Source: Plenodomus lindquistii
Lineage: Eukaryota; Ascomycota; Dothideomycetes; Pleosporales; Leptosphaeriaceae
DNA length: 64,000 nucleotides
Direction: 5' to 3'
Assembly: GCA_025504975.1 (NCBI GenBank)
Contig: JANUWI010000009.1
Span: 1,488,001-1,552,000, forward strand
The notes beneath the pieces are model-generated. The model had not been told where the DNA came from. It saw only the letters and a list, made by a program, of their open reading frames with translations, and ran no database searches. Shown here in pieces: positions 11,789-21,237 of this stretch (its first letter is position 1; every line of letters starts with the position of its first letter). Made by a program: the position numbers and the translations under genes.

Positions 11789-13694
11789 ATGAAGGTCAAC
11801 GACATCGACGAGAATGTAAGTGTCCCTTGTCAACAACAACAACTCACCATGACAATGCTGATGCATTACAGGAGCGGCGGCAGCTTGAGACTGAACTCCA
11901 CACGGAGATTCTCGTAAGGCTTTATTGTTCAAGTTCGTCATGTTCTTGCTGACAATCATAGCCTGGCACGGAAGTCATGGCGGACATCGGAGATCATCAC
12001 TTTGTCAAGGGCGCACATCGTCAAGTACTAGTGCCGCAACCCAGCGACGACCCCAATGATCCTTTGAACTGGTCTACCGGGTGGAAGATTGCATGCATCA
12101 CCTCCACAGCCATGGTCACTTTCACACAAGGCTTTGGGCCATTGGCCTTGGCTCCTATGTTCCCCGCCCTCATTGCCCAGTTTGAAACCGATCTGGCGGG
12201 TGCTGTTCAATTCACTGGTATCTGCATCTTGGTCCTTGGTTTCAGTAACTTCCTCTGGTATGTGATGAGAAGAGTTCTGGAGTAGCATGTTGCTGATAAT
12301 ATGCCAGGGTCCCAATCAGCACATCTTTTGGTCGTCGTCCCGTCTATCTTGCCTCTCAATTAATCAACATCGGCACCTCAATCTGGCGTGCGCGATCCAA
12401 CACCTACGGCTCCTTCATGGGGGCGTGCATCGTAAACGGAATCGGCGCCGGCCCCTCAGAGACCCTCATGCCAGAGATCATCGCCGATATCTTCTTCCTG
12501 CACGACCGAGGGAAGTGGAACACCCTATATTGGGTAGTTTACATGGGTTCCCTTATGGCAGGTCCGATTGTCTCAGGCTCCATGACTGAAACAATCGGAT
12601 GGCGCAGCTTTTGGTGGCTGAACACCGGCCTGCTTGCCCTCTCCTTTATCATGGTTGTTTTCATGTTTCCCGAGACACGATTCCAGCGAGCCATGCCTGT
12701 CAGCGCAGGTCACGAATCGATTGAGAAGGGACCTTCATTAGCACATTCGGACAACGAATCCACGACGGCCGAGAAGTCCGACCCGAACCGCATCCAGCAC
12801 ATCACTACCGCACAGTCTGTTCTCCCAGATGCCACGAACCTCGAAAACACCGAGACAGCAGCCCGTGACCCATCACTAGGCCATGGAAAGCCCGGAAAAT
12901 GGCAATGGAAGCTTTTCCAGCCCAATGCGTCGCCGTTCAAGTCGATTGCCTTGGATTTATGGACACCATGGAAGCTCTTCATGTTCCCCATTGTCGAATT
13001 TGCCGCCTTCGTTGTAAGCTGGAGCTGCTCCTCCTTCCTCGTCATCAACCTCACGCAATCACAAGTCCTGGCCGCCCCACCTTACAACTTCAAACCTATG
13101 ACTGTTGGGTTCACTAATTTCGCCATCATGGTGGGTGCTTTCATCGGACTCTTTACGGCTGGTCCCTTGTCTGATTGGGTCTCTGCCCACTCGACCAAGC
13201 GTAACAATGGCATTCGTGAGCCAGAGATGCGACTTCCAGCTATGATCCCCTATGTGATCATCATGTTCATTGGTAACATCGTCGTCTCGATTGGCTATGA
13301 GCGCCACTGGCCATGGCAGGCTATCGTAATCATTGGCTATACTTGCGCGGGTATCCAGGTTGCCGCGTTACCAGGTATCGTCAGCACCTACGCCATCGAT
13401 TCTTACAAGCCTGTTGCAGGAAGCCTGATGGTGGCCGTGACAGTCAACAAAAATCTGTGGGGATATGGTATGGGCGAATTCATTACGCACTGGACCATTG
13501 AGGTTGGGTAAGTGAAAAGATGCTCACGATCTGAGGACCAAGTGCTGACAAGGACCAGTTTCATCACCCCAATCATGACTAACGCGGCTCTCGTCCTGCT
13601 TTGGTGCCTGTTCGGTGTGCTATTCTGGTGGAAGGGCAAGACATTCCGCCGATGGAGCAAGAACAGCAGTGTTCACAAACGGAGCGCTTTGTAA
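11789..13694 (+). CDS. MFS transporter (DHA1-like drug/metabolite exporter type)
   Basis: Twelve-helix major facilitator. Exons 11789-11815, 11872-11913, 11962-12257, 12308-13507 and 13559-13694 (566 residues); introns are 48-56 bases and all phases agree. The start at 11789 (MKVNDIDENERRQLE) is preferred over the in-frame ATG at 11977 because two perfect small introns lead to a conserved fungal N-terminus, PGTEVMADIGDHHFVKG, before the LVPQPSDDPNDPLNW motif that precedes helix 1 in this family. Other landmarks: VPISTSFGRRPVYLAS (the loop 2-3 GRR signature), NGIGAGPSETLMPEIIAD, GWRSFWWLNTGL, and a charged central loop around residues 275-350 between helices 6 and 7. Substrate unknown; relatives export drugs or small metabolites. 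It is convergent with the gene at 13875. Confidence 0.88.
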
Positions 13695-13874
13695 ACCCTG
13701 TCATCTCTTCTTTCCATTGATGTCCCTAGCATTCTAGCGCACGCTAGATCCGCGATGAGCAAGCGACGAATAATAATGATTCTCAACGTTAGACTGGTAT
13801 TCACCTTAAATTCGCCGTTGCGCTCCAACATGTCCACTCAGCACTCGCTGCTGATCTCGCAGCTCATTTCAAAC

Positions 13875-14984
13875 TCAATCAGCAATCCAATCGCACTCAT
13901 CAGCTTTCCCGTCCAGATCCTGCCAGTCATCCATGTCCATTTCCCCCAGCATCTCATTATTCCCTCGGATCCACTGCCACATCAACAAAGCGCTCGCAGT
14001 CCTTGCTACCAAGATCGTATTAGTCCAACCCTGAACTTGTTCGTCAGTGTACACAAGCACATCATCCAAATCCGTCACATGATGACGCATTCGCTCCCGT
14101 ACAGCATGCGTCGCAAAGCCCCTTGGCCACTCCGGAGGAGGCAAAAGCAGCGTCGGCCAAACATTCGGCATCAACGGTCTACGACCAGCCACCGACCCAA
14201 CATCCGCCATCTTCACATCAGTGCCGCCATCCACACTCGCGTGCTGCGCAACGGTATTAGCAGGCGGCAAACTGCAATTCACAACCACAGCATGCGACCT
14301 ATGATCCTTCCCATTCCAGCTCATCCTCCACGCAAACAACATATCGTACCGCAGCACCAACTTGATCCCCAGCTGTTTTCTGCGCTCGTACAGTCTAGCC
14401 ATGGCATCTCTGTTCTCGACGATTTGCTCCGGCAACAACGTACGCGCCACGAGGAATAACAGGTCCTCTAGCAGTTCGCGACCACGCTGGGTACCCTCGT
14501 TGTCCATGACCGCGCGTGGACACGCAGCCAGGGGGGGCGAAGAAACATGAGATCGACAGAGCAGTACATCGATGAGAACTTCATTCCAGCGCGTCGACGT
14601 ATCGACTGATTTCAACAGCGTGTCAACAATACATTGGACGCCATGCATACCGCCCCAACGCCGAGACCAGTCTTGTATCGCGTCTAGACTTGCTTCGAGG
14701 GTCCCGGTGAATGGGCTTGGATACGTTGGCGGCAAATTCCAGTAATCTGGTAGTATGAAGATGGGTTGTTTGGGCTCGGGGGCGGGGATTGATGGGTGTC
14801 CTGCCGCGGCGGCGGTACGGGAGCGTGGTGCTGGTGCGGAGGTGGGCTTGGGCGTGGGTGTGGGTGAGGCGGCGGGGGTTGCGTAGGAGGCTGTTGAGAA
14901 GGCGGTTTCGGAGAGGAGGGAGTGTGCGCGGGAGGTGCGGCGATCGGGTTTGGGGATGTGGGCGAAAGGGTTGTATGTCGCCAT
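13875..14984 (-). CDS. Hypothetical protein, intronless (369 aa)
   Basis: Family not recognised. The frame is open further upstream, but the ATG at 14984 (MATYNPFAHIPKPDRR) is chosen: the upstream part is Pro/Thr/Ser low complexity interrupted by a 12-base homopolymer, as expected of a 5' leader. After a Pro/Ala/Thr-rich segment (about residues 35-70) comes a compact domain beginning PIFILPDYWNLPPTYPSPF with later segments DAIQDWSRRWGGMHGVQC and KLVLRYDMLFAWRMSWNG. There is no signal peptide or membrane helix. The stop is 180 bases from the end of the MFS gene (convergent). The start is about 217 bases from the divergent gene at 15202, so the two probably share a bidirectional promoter. Confidence 0.72.
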   Translation of the reverse strand: MATYNPFAHIPKPDRRTSRAHSLLSETAFSTASYATPAASPTPTPKPTSAPAPRSRTAAAAGHPSIPAPEPKQPIFILPDYWNLPPTYPSPFTGTLEASLDAIQDWSRRWGGMHGVQCIVDTLLKSVDTSTRWNEVLIDVLLCRSHVSSPPLAACPRAVMDNEGTQRGRELLEDLLFLVARTLLPEQIVENRDAMARLYERRKQLGIKLVLRYDMLFAWRMSWNGKDHRSHAVVVNCSLPPANTVAQHASVDGGTDVKMADVGSVAGRRPLMPNVWPTLLLPPPEWPRGFATHAVRERMRHHVTDLDDVLVYTDEQVQGWTNTILVARTASALLMWQWIRGNNEMLGEMDMDDWQDLDGKADECDWIAD

Positions 14985-14992
14985 GGTGGCTT

Positions 14993-15004
14993 GGGGGGGG
15001 GGGG
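14993..15004. repeat. Homopolymer G12
   Basis: Twelve consecutive G on the plus strand, that is C12 in the leader just upstream of the ATG at 14984; a likely length-variable or sequencing-error-prone tract. Confidence 0.85.
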
Positions 15005-15201
15005 ACGATTGTGCGGTTGTTTGTGTGGGCGTGTGGGTTGTACGCTGTGGTAAGATTGTGGTTGATGGGAGGTGCGTGTAAGGTGATCGCGGCGTTTGCG
15101 AAGTCACGGGGTTGAGGCGCAAGGTGAAGGCGGGTGGGGCGGATGGTGCGGTGGTGAGAGTGAAAGTGAATGTTAGGCTCACGTGCTGAATGTAGATCAA
15201 T

Positions 15202-15907
15202 ATGATCTCAACGCTCGAAGCATTAAATCACCTGTCTGCTCAAAGTGATGCTACGTTGTACTCTTATCACGACTGCGCGACGTTTGATATTCCAGTTGGA
15301 AGCGTGAACCACAACAGCGAAACCTCTCTTGATACCACGAAGTTCATTTCTCTCACGTCGAGCTCACACCTAGATGAGGTGAAACTTCTGCGCACCGCCT
15401 TACAAGCAAGGACTTCTACGATAGCCGAAGGTATATTGAGCTTAGCGATCAGGAAATGACTGCTTAATGACTGGTCCCATAGTCGAGCATCTATCTGCCG
15501 GCCGCAACACGAAGAGACGGAACAACAAGCCCAACAAGAAGCGTGCCGCCCGCAAAAAGAAAGCTCAAGACAGCGAACTGCCAGCCCAATCACCCTCCAC
15601 CACCGACGAACCTTCCTCCAACCGCCGCCCATCCCGCAGTGCAAGACGCCGTGCGAAAAAGCGCGCCGCTCGTGGACATGCCGCTCTACCAAACCTACCA
15701 GTCTTGAAGACAAAGCACAGCGTCCTACTCTTCACACCTACCGCCGAGAACCCCACATTCAATGGTGTAGACCCACAGCTCTGGAACGACTTCGCGTCTG
15801 CTATACCGGCTGAATTAGCGCATGCAGCGATCCAGTTGTACGAGTATCTGCGAGATCGCCCGAGAGATGATGAGCGTGAGGTTGATGAGAGGAAACAGGA
15901 GGAGTAG
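15202..15907 (+). CDS. Basic hypothetical protein, two exons (217 aa)
   Basis: Unknown function. Exon 1 15202-15430, intron 15431-15482 (52 bases, GTATAT...CCATAG), exon 2 15483-15907. Splicing joins STIAE to VEHLSAGRN in phase; without it the frame stops just after the donor. The middle is strongly basic (KRRNNKPNKKRAARKKK, RSARRRAKKRAARG, about residues 85-150), a likely nuclear or nucleolar targeting or nucleic-acid-binding region. An ordinary C-terminal segment follows (PQLWNDFASAIPAELAHAAI) and then an acidic/basic tail. No known domain. Divergent from the gene at 13875. Confidence 0.66.
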
Positions 15908-16713
15908 GTGTTCATGGCGTGCGACTGATCTCTTGAGATCGAAACTGGGCATGCGTTTGGCTATTCTAGCGCATGCTGATCGTGTCTAGGGGTGCGAGGA
16001 TGAGTTTAGGGCACGCTGTGGAGAATACATCGGATATGGCGTGCTTCGTGTGGGTGAGTTTGTTGCGATGAGCTGGGTTTGAATGTTCGAATACATGGCT
16101 TACATGGAAATAGAGAAGGTTCGCAGACAATCGCGGATTGGGGATTGTACCTAGTCAGTGGCCAATTCTTAAACAAAAGCCTTGACTTGCGCGTCCCTTA
16201 CGTGATGTTTTAACGAACGGGCGCCATTTGGATACTGGTCTAGAGGGTGAACTGACGTGTACAAGATGTCAGGTCAATGTTGTTTTGGACATGAAATCTG
16301 CATCTTGTGAACGTTGTGGGCTGTGATCCTCTCACCACAATGGCAATGCTCACGCATCAGCGCTCCCGGTCCGAAGTGGACTTATAGGCTCTCAATATGT
16401 ATCGTGTCGCTGTCACAAGTAAACATCAAGCTTTTACAGACCCTGCCTGGAATAATGCTGGCAAGGGCAAAGTATTTAGATGCACCCCTAGAGGCGTAGT
16501 CGCTGGCCGTTTAACAAAAGACGCAACTACTTGTGTAGCACGCAGTACGACACAAGGAGCATTAATAGCCTTTTCATCACATTCACACCTGAGAGTCTCA
16601 AAGACACAGTGTAGTAGTGCTGCGATCAAAAAGCAGTGGTCCGGTCGCGCATGCTCACCCCCTACTCCACTACCACAACCACAAACTACCAAAATGCAGC
16701 AAAAACAAACGGA
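15908..16713. other. Intergenic, nothing recognised
   Basis: About 0.8 kb without splice-consistent frames or repeats, ending at the 3' end of the minus-strand tRNA-Glu gene. Confidence 0.5.
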
Positions 16714-16800
16714 TTCCGAATCCGGGAGTCGAACCCGGCCCGGCCCGGATATCATCTAGAAAGTGAAAGCGGGCAATCCTAGCCGATAGACCAATTCGGA
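16714..16800 (-). tRNA. tRNA-Glu (anticodon UUC) with intron
   Basis: Read on the minus strand from 16800. Acceptor stem TCCGAAT pairs with ATTCGGA; the D arm contains GGTCTATCGGCTAGG. The anticodon stem is GCCCG/CGGGC with loop CTTTCA and anticodon TTC at 16765-16767. An insertion of about 15 bases lies directly after position 37, where nuclear tRNA introns sit. The T arm CCGGG-TTCGACT-CCCGG has the invariant TTC and a perfect stem, and the discriminator is A. The mature length without the intron is 72, right for tRNA-Glu. CCA is not encoded, as expected for a nuclear eukaryotic tRNA. The A and B box sequences are internal. Confidence 0.94.
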
Positions 16801-17656
16801 TTGTGATTGGTGAAAGAATGAGCTACTTAATGATATTATATACTTATTTACATTTGTGCACTGGCTGTATCAAAGCCCTGATCAAGAGTATGGTCGACAA
16901 GCAGAGAGTTTGCTGCCAGAGAGAGGGGATGAAATGTGTGTATAAGCGGGGGATCAGAGTTCTCCACAAAGTGGGGTCTCGTGGCTCCCAAGCGGCTTGT
17001 GAAATGCACCGAAAACGGCATGCCCTATGAGTCCAGGCTATCGCAGTCTTAACATCACGACAAACAAAGCACGTCGCGCGGTATCGAGAAAAGGGACGAT
17101 GCATCAAGTATAGTGATCCAAGTGTTGAGGTGTCTCGGTTCAGCACAATAACGGTCGGATGATGGTGGTCAAACGTGTGACGCCTGTGCAGGTTCCTTGG
17201 TGTATCCCTCCAGGATGCAGTTCATCGGTCCTTCATCAACAACTACCTTTCTAAATTGTTGAGTTGAAGTTGACCCGAGAACTGCATCTTGGAAACTGCA
17301 AGACCTCGCAATAACAAGAGATGAGCGACTTGGCTTGTGAGAACTCGCGATTAGCGCACTAGGCAATGACATCACCTCCATTACTGCATTGTTCCTCTAT
17401 GTACCCAGGCAAGATCAAAGCAAATCATGCGTGGCCACTCCGCAGTAGATCGCGAAGTCTGAACAATAGACTGGGATTCATACTACTGCGACGAAGGGCT
17501 TTGTTACACCGGAACCGTCCATAGTAACGATGCCAACTGTGCCTCGCCACCATGAAAGAGCTGACGGGTAAATAATGTAGCGGATGTCATGTATCGACTG
17601 ATTCCACGTCTGCAAATACTGGTCGCATCGTCTCGCTCAGTAGCACCACTTCCATC
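16801..17656. other. Intergenic, nothing recognised
   Basis: About 0.86 kb between the tRNA 5' end and the rhodopsin-domain gene. No supported coding frame. Confidence 0.5.
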
Positions 17657-18913
17657 ATGGCCACAGCTTTGCAGATCGCGGTGTACATCGTGACCTGGCT
17701 GTCCTTCGCTTTAGGGATTGGATCATGCCTTGTGAGAATCTATTGCTGCGTGTATGTGCTTCACAAATGGCGAGCAGACGACTACATGAGCGTGGCCATC
17801 GGGGTAGGACGCTGGAACACCCTGACGTGTCTCACGCTGACAAGCTCATCACAGGCCACACTCATTGGAGCACTTGCGATATGGCAGATGGCTTTGAATC
17901 TAGGCTGCGCCGGGTATGCTTTGCTGCATCAGTACCCAACTCTTACTAACGTTGACCAGGAAAGAGCCGAATCGATGTAATTACTTTTCAGCCAAAGGCG
18001 AACTTGTAAAGGTAAGGACACCCTCTCCGATTTTCGCTAGCAAGGCTGATTATATGTAGCTTGTCTATGTCATGTCCGTCTACTATTGTTTCATGCACTT
18101 CCTCATCAAAGGGACGTTCCTCACCTTCTTCCTCCGTCTATCACCAAACCGCAAGTTCCGACTTTGGGTGGGTGTTGGCTACGGACTCAACATCGGCATG
18201 TTGATCACTACCATGTTCTTCATCGTCTTCCAATGTGTCCCCATTTCCGCCGCCTGGAACACCCTGGCTCGTATAAAAGCCCAGTGCGTGGATCAACATT
18301 TCAGTGTCCACGGCCCAGGCGTCGTCGTATGCCCCTACCCCTCCGCACCACCATGCTGCACTAACAAAGATCCCAGAATACCCTCCTAGATATCTACGTC
18401 TTCGTTCTCCCCATCCCCACCCTCTGGAACCTCCAAATGCCCAGGCGCAAGAAAATTGCCATAATGTCCGTCTTCGCCTTTGGCGCCGGCGCAGTTATCA
18501 TGGGCCTTATACGCTTCCACTCCCTCATCGCCCTGCAACGCATATTTGGCACGACCAGTGCAATTGGTGAAATCATGATCACCGCTGCGCTAGAACTCAA
18601 TCTAGCGACTATCGCTGTGAACCTCCCATCCATTCGCTCAATCTGGGTGAAGAAGTCGGCAGAGAGGGGCAGCAAGAGTGCGCGCTCGTCGGGAAATCAC
18701 AGCGGAAGTAGTAAGGCGAGGTCGTACACGGTATCGAGGGGGAGCAAGCGTGCGACGGAGTCTCGTGAGCTGTCGCGCATCTCGAAGTCGACGACGTTGC
18801 CGAGTTCACCGAGGTTGACGGAGAGCCAGGAGGAGTTGTGCAAGGCTGAGGGCATGCGGAAGGATGGGACGGAGAGTTCTGTGAGCCCTGTTGGGCGGGA
18901 CAGCCTCGTTTGA
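17657..18913 (+). CDS. Rhodopsin-domain integral membrane protein (second copy of the family)
   Basis: Seven-helix protein of the fungal rhodopsin-domain family, 353 residues. Exons 17657-17803, 17855-17913, 17960-18011, 18060-18326 and 18377-18913, with introns of 46-51 bases and all phases consistent. Helix 1 is at about residues 6-28, followed by VLHKWRADDYMSVAIG, the DD loop motif. The CNYFSAKGELVKLVYVMSVYYCFMHFLIKGTFLTFFLRLSPNRKF region spans helices 3 and 4. An extracellular cysteine precedes helix 5 (CVDQHF), then NTLLDIYVFVLPIPTLW and RRKKIAIMSVFAFGAGAVI. After helix 7 comes a Ser/Arg/Lys-rich tail of about 100 residues (SARSSGNHSGSSKARSYTV), a plausible phosphorylated cytoplasmic tail. 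Sequence is clearly different from the protein at 2683, so this is not a recent duplicate. Ligand unknown. Confidence 0.86.
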
Positions 18914-20236
18914 GCGGCCGGTAGCGACAGCATCGAGTTGTGGAGGAGGGGTGGTAAAAATCGCGTACGATGACTTGATTGGGGTATGTGACATGACAGT
19001 ACAATTACAATTTCGTCGTTGGCGGACGTGCTTAACGCGTTGGATGCGGACATCGGCTTGCGCCCTCACCGCTTGGTGTTCAATTGTTACTACGGCATAT
19101 CGTGTAAGCATTACTTGAATGATAATGCCCGTTGGCATGGCCAAGTATGGAGGCGTTACCACGTGTCTGCAAACCTCCAATATGGCATTAACATCCCACG
19201 CAGTTTCTCGATCCTGTGCTTCTCTACGAGACACCAAGCATCGCTTACACCGAAAGCGCAAATGTTGCAAGCAATAACTTCTCAGTGTCTTGCGTGGGGG
19301 AACATGAACACTACTTTCATCATCTTTGGGTTATTGGTTTGCACCAACTACATCTGCCTTGATGACATGTGATACGGTGGGTCGATAAAGAGTTAGCGAC
19401 AATTAGAATGGACATTTAGTCGAACTCCAGAGCATGTGTTGGGAGCAGAAGACATGTCTGGCAACTCGGGTATCGCCGAATGTGGAGGACTCGAGTTACA
19501 TGACTTTGTCCCTTGTAAATAGAATTGTGCACTGTGACGAGACCAGAAAGCAGGGATCCGACAGAGTGGGAAGTAATCGATTGCCGCTTTGTGGTTTGAG
19601 GTAGCGGGCACTAAGAACCCATCCATCGGTGTGCTGTAAAAGACATGGCTGCAGATTTTTCGTCCTCGACAATATGCCGAACGAACATGAAATAGGTTCG
19701 TCTCGGGAAAACTACTGCTGTAGCTATGGAGATCTACCCGCGAGATTGCTGAACATGGACTTTTCGAATGCACGGTCTAGCCGTCGATAGTTTGGGCTTC
19801 AACAAAGTGGAACTGAGGGCTACCAATTGTCTTCACTTGCTTGCCTCTAATGTCAATCACATTCGCTAACATCAACAACTGTCTCTGCGCTGGACGAAGC
19901 GGTCTCCTCTAACTCCCTAGAACAGTGGCTTCGAGTGCCCAAGCTCTTCCACATCAGCAGAGCTTTTCTTACCCAGCACGTCCAGGAAGAGTTTCAGGCT
20001 CCAGCATTCCGGAAAGTCCCGTCTATCCTGGATGAACGAATTGTCTAGATATCATTCGGTTCCGGGTGGCCGTCTTGGCAATAGACTGCTGCAAAACAAA
20101 TGGTATCTTCTCCGCCTTGTGATTCAAGGTTCGATACAGAGTGCGCTTTGGTGTGCGCCACCGGACGGGCGCCGTCCACAACCGTCACCTTTGCCGCCGT
20201 GCAGTTTTCGAGCTGTGCCGCGCTTGTAGGTGTAAA
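18914..20236. other. Intergenic, nothing recognised
   Basis: A minus-strand 126-codon frame at 19393-19773 has several Cys but no signal peptide or known motif and is not called. No other supported frame. Confidence 0.45.
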
Positions 20237-20245
20237 ATCTGATAA
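20237..20245 (+). promoter_or_regulatory. Iron-GATA site ATCTGATAA
   Basis: Perfect match to ATCWGATAA, the extended site of fungal iron-responsive GATA repressors (SreA/SRE/Urbs1 type). It is the most distal of four sites upstream of the siderophore transporter at 21238. Confidence 0.5.
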
Positions 20246-20496
20246 GCTCGTAATCCTTGTACGCCGTATTTGCTGTGGAGATGTGATGAGTGGACAGGGT
20301 CCACCCGAGCAAGGTGGAGTCGAGCTTAAATGGCTATTAGTCACTAAACGTCTCAAGGGCGCCATGAATCCCCCTTTTAACTGCCCCACGTCCGACTTTT
20401 CTCACCACTCGCACAGTTCAGCTGACGCCTTCATCTTGGGGTCGGGTCACACTCACGCTGGAGATGTTTCCAACCGAGGCCGAGCAAAATGCGACA

Positions 20497-20505
20497 ATCT
20501 GATAA
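20497..20505 (+). promoter_or_regulatory. Iron-GATA site ATCTGATAA
   Basis: Second perfect ATCWGATAA match on the plus strand, about 740 bases before the transporter start. Confidence 0.55.
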
Positions 20506-20949
20506 GATTAGATGGCGTCACTTGCACAGTTGTAGGTCTGCGCTATTGCGCTTGTAGCAGGCGCTTTCGCTAGTGCGCTTGCTGATCTTTCCACTACATA
20601 CACACCACCCACCACATTGGGACAGCCACCTGCGTCAATTGAGAATCTGCCATGAGACGTAGCATTGCAGCGTGGGAGGGAGGATCGATTGCGAAACAAC
20701 TCGGCTTTCGTTCCGACCAGAGCTGAGCACGATGGGAAAAGGTGACACCACGCCTCTGTACACCTAAAGTGGTGCTTCTCCCCGTCCGTCTTCACAGGAT
20801 CCACCTCGTATCAAGGATTCTCGGAGACGGCCCTGAATTTGTTGCCACCCACTGACAGCATGAGCTAAGTACTTGGTGTCACATTTGAGAGCGGGGCCGT
20901 TTTGTGCCAAGAACGAACAGGATTCGTAGCGAAGGGCCGAGATGAAATC

Positions 20950-20977
20950 TTATCTGATCATCTAGCACTTATCTGAT
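20950..20977 (-). promoter_or_regulatory. Tandem pair of iron-GATA sites, ATCAGATAA x2
   Basis: Within a 19-base direct duplication, ATCAGATAA occurs twice on the minus strand (20950-20958 and 20969-20977), about 260-290 bases upstream of the siderophore transporter ATG. Two identically spaced copies of the iron-regulator consensus next to a siderophore gene make a functional iron-repression element likely. The site consensus is family knowledge; binding is inference. Confidence 0.72.
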
Positions 20978-21237
20978 CATCTAGCCGCTGCTATACCTTC
21001 TAGACACACAATACACCCGGATGGTGGGAGATGATCCCAAGCCACCGGGCGGGCCTTCGTAGAAAGCAGAGTTTTCTAGGTCTGCACCCCACTGGCCTTC
21101 CCTGTCCGGTCTTCGGAGGGTGGACCTGGGAGAATACTTAAGCATGCGAGAGAACTGCTGCCGCAGATCGTTGTCTACCTGCCCCTCAGTCTCCTCCCCT
21201 GCTATTTTCGGCAGCATCGCGGGCTTTACGGTTCATC

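Noticed and set aside
11977..12285. MFS start at the ATG 11977
   Set aside because: Two small in-frame introns lead back to ATG 11789 and give the conserved N-terminal extension; the later ATG is internal.
18609..19270. Overlapping long minus-strand frames
   Set aside because: They are antisense shadows of the low-complexity tail of the rhodopsin-domain gene and its 3' flank.
19393..19773. 126-codon Cys-containing minus-strand frame as an effector
   Set aside because: No signal peptide, no promoter layout and no motif; left uncalled.
20100..20573. 157-codon plus-strand frame as a gene
   Set aside because: No motif or signal peptide, odd composition, and it overlaps two iron-GATA sites; more likely promoter DNA.
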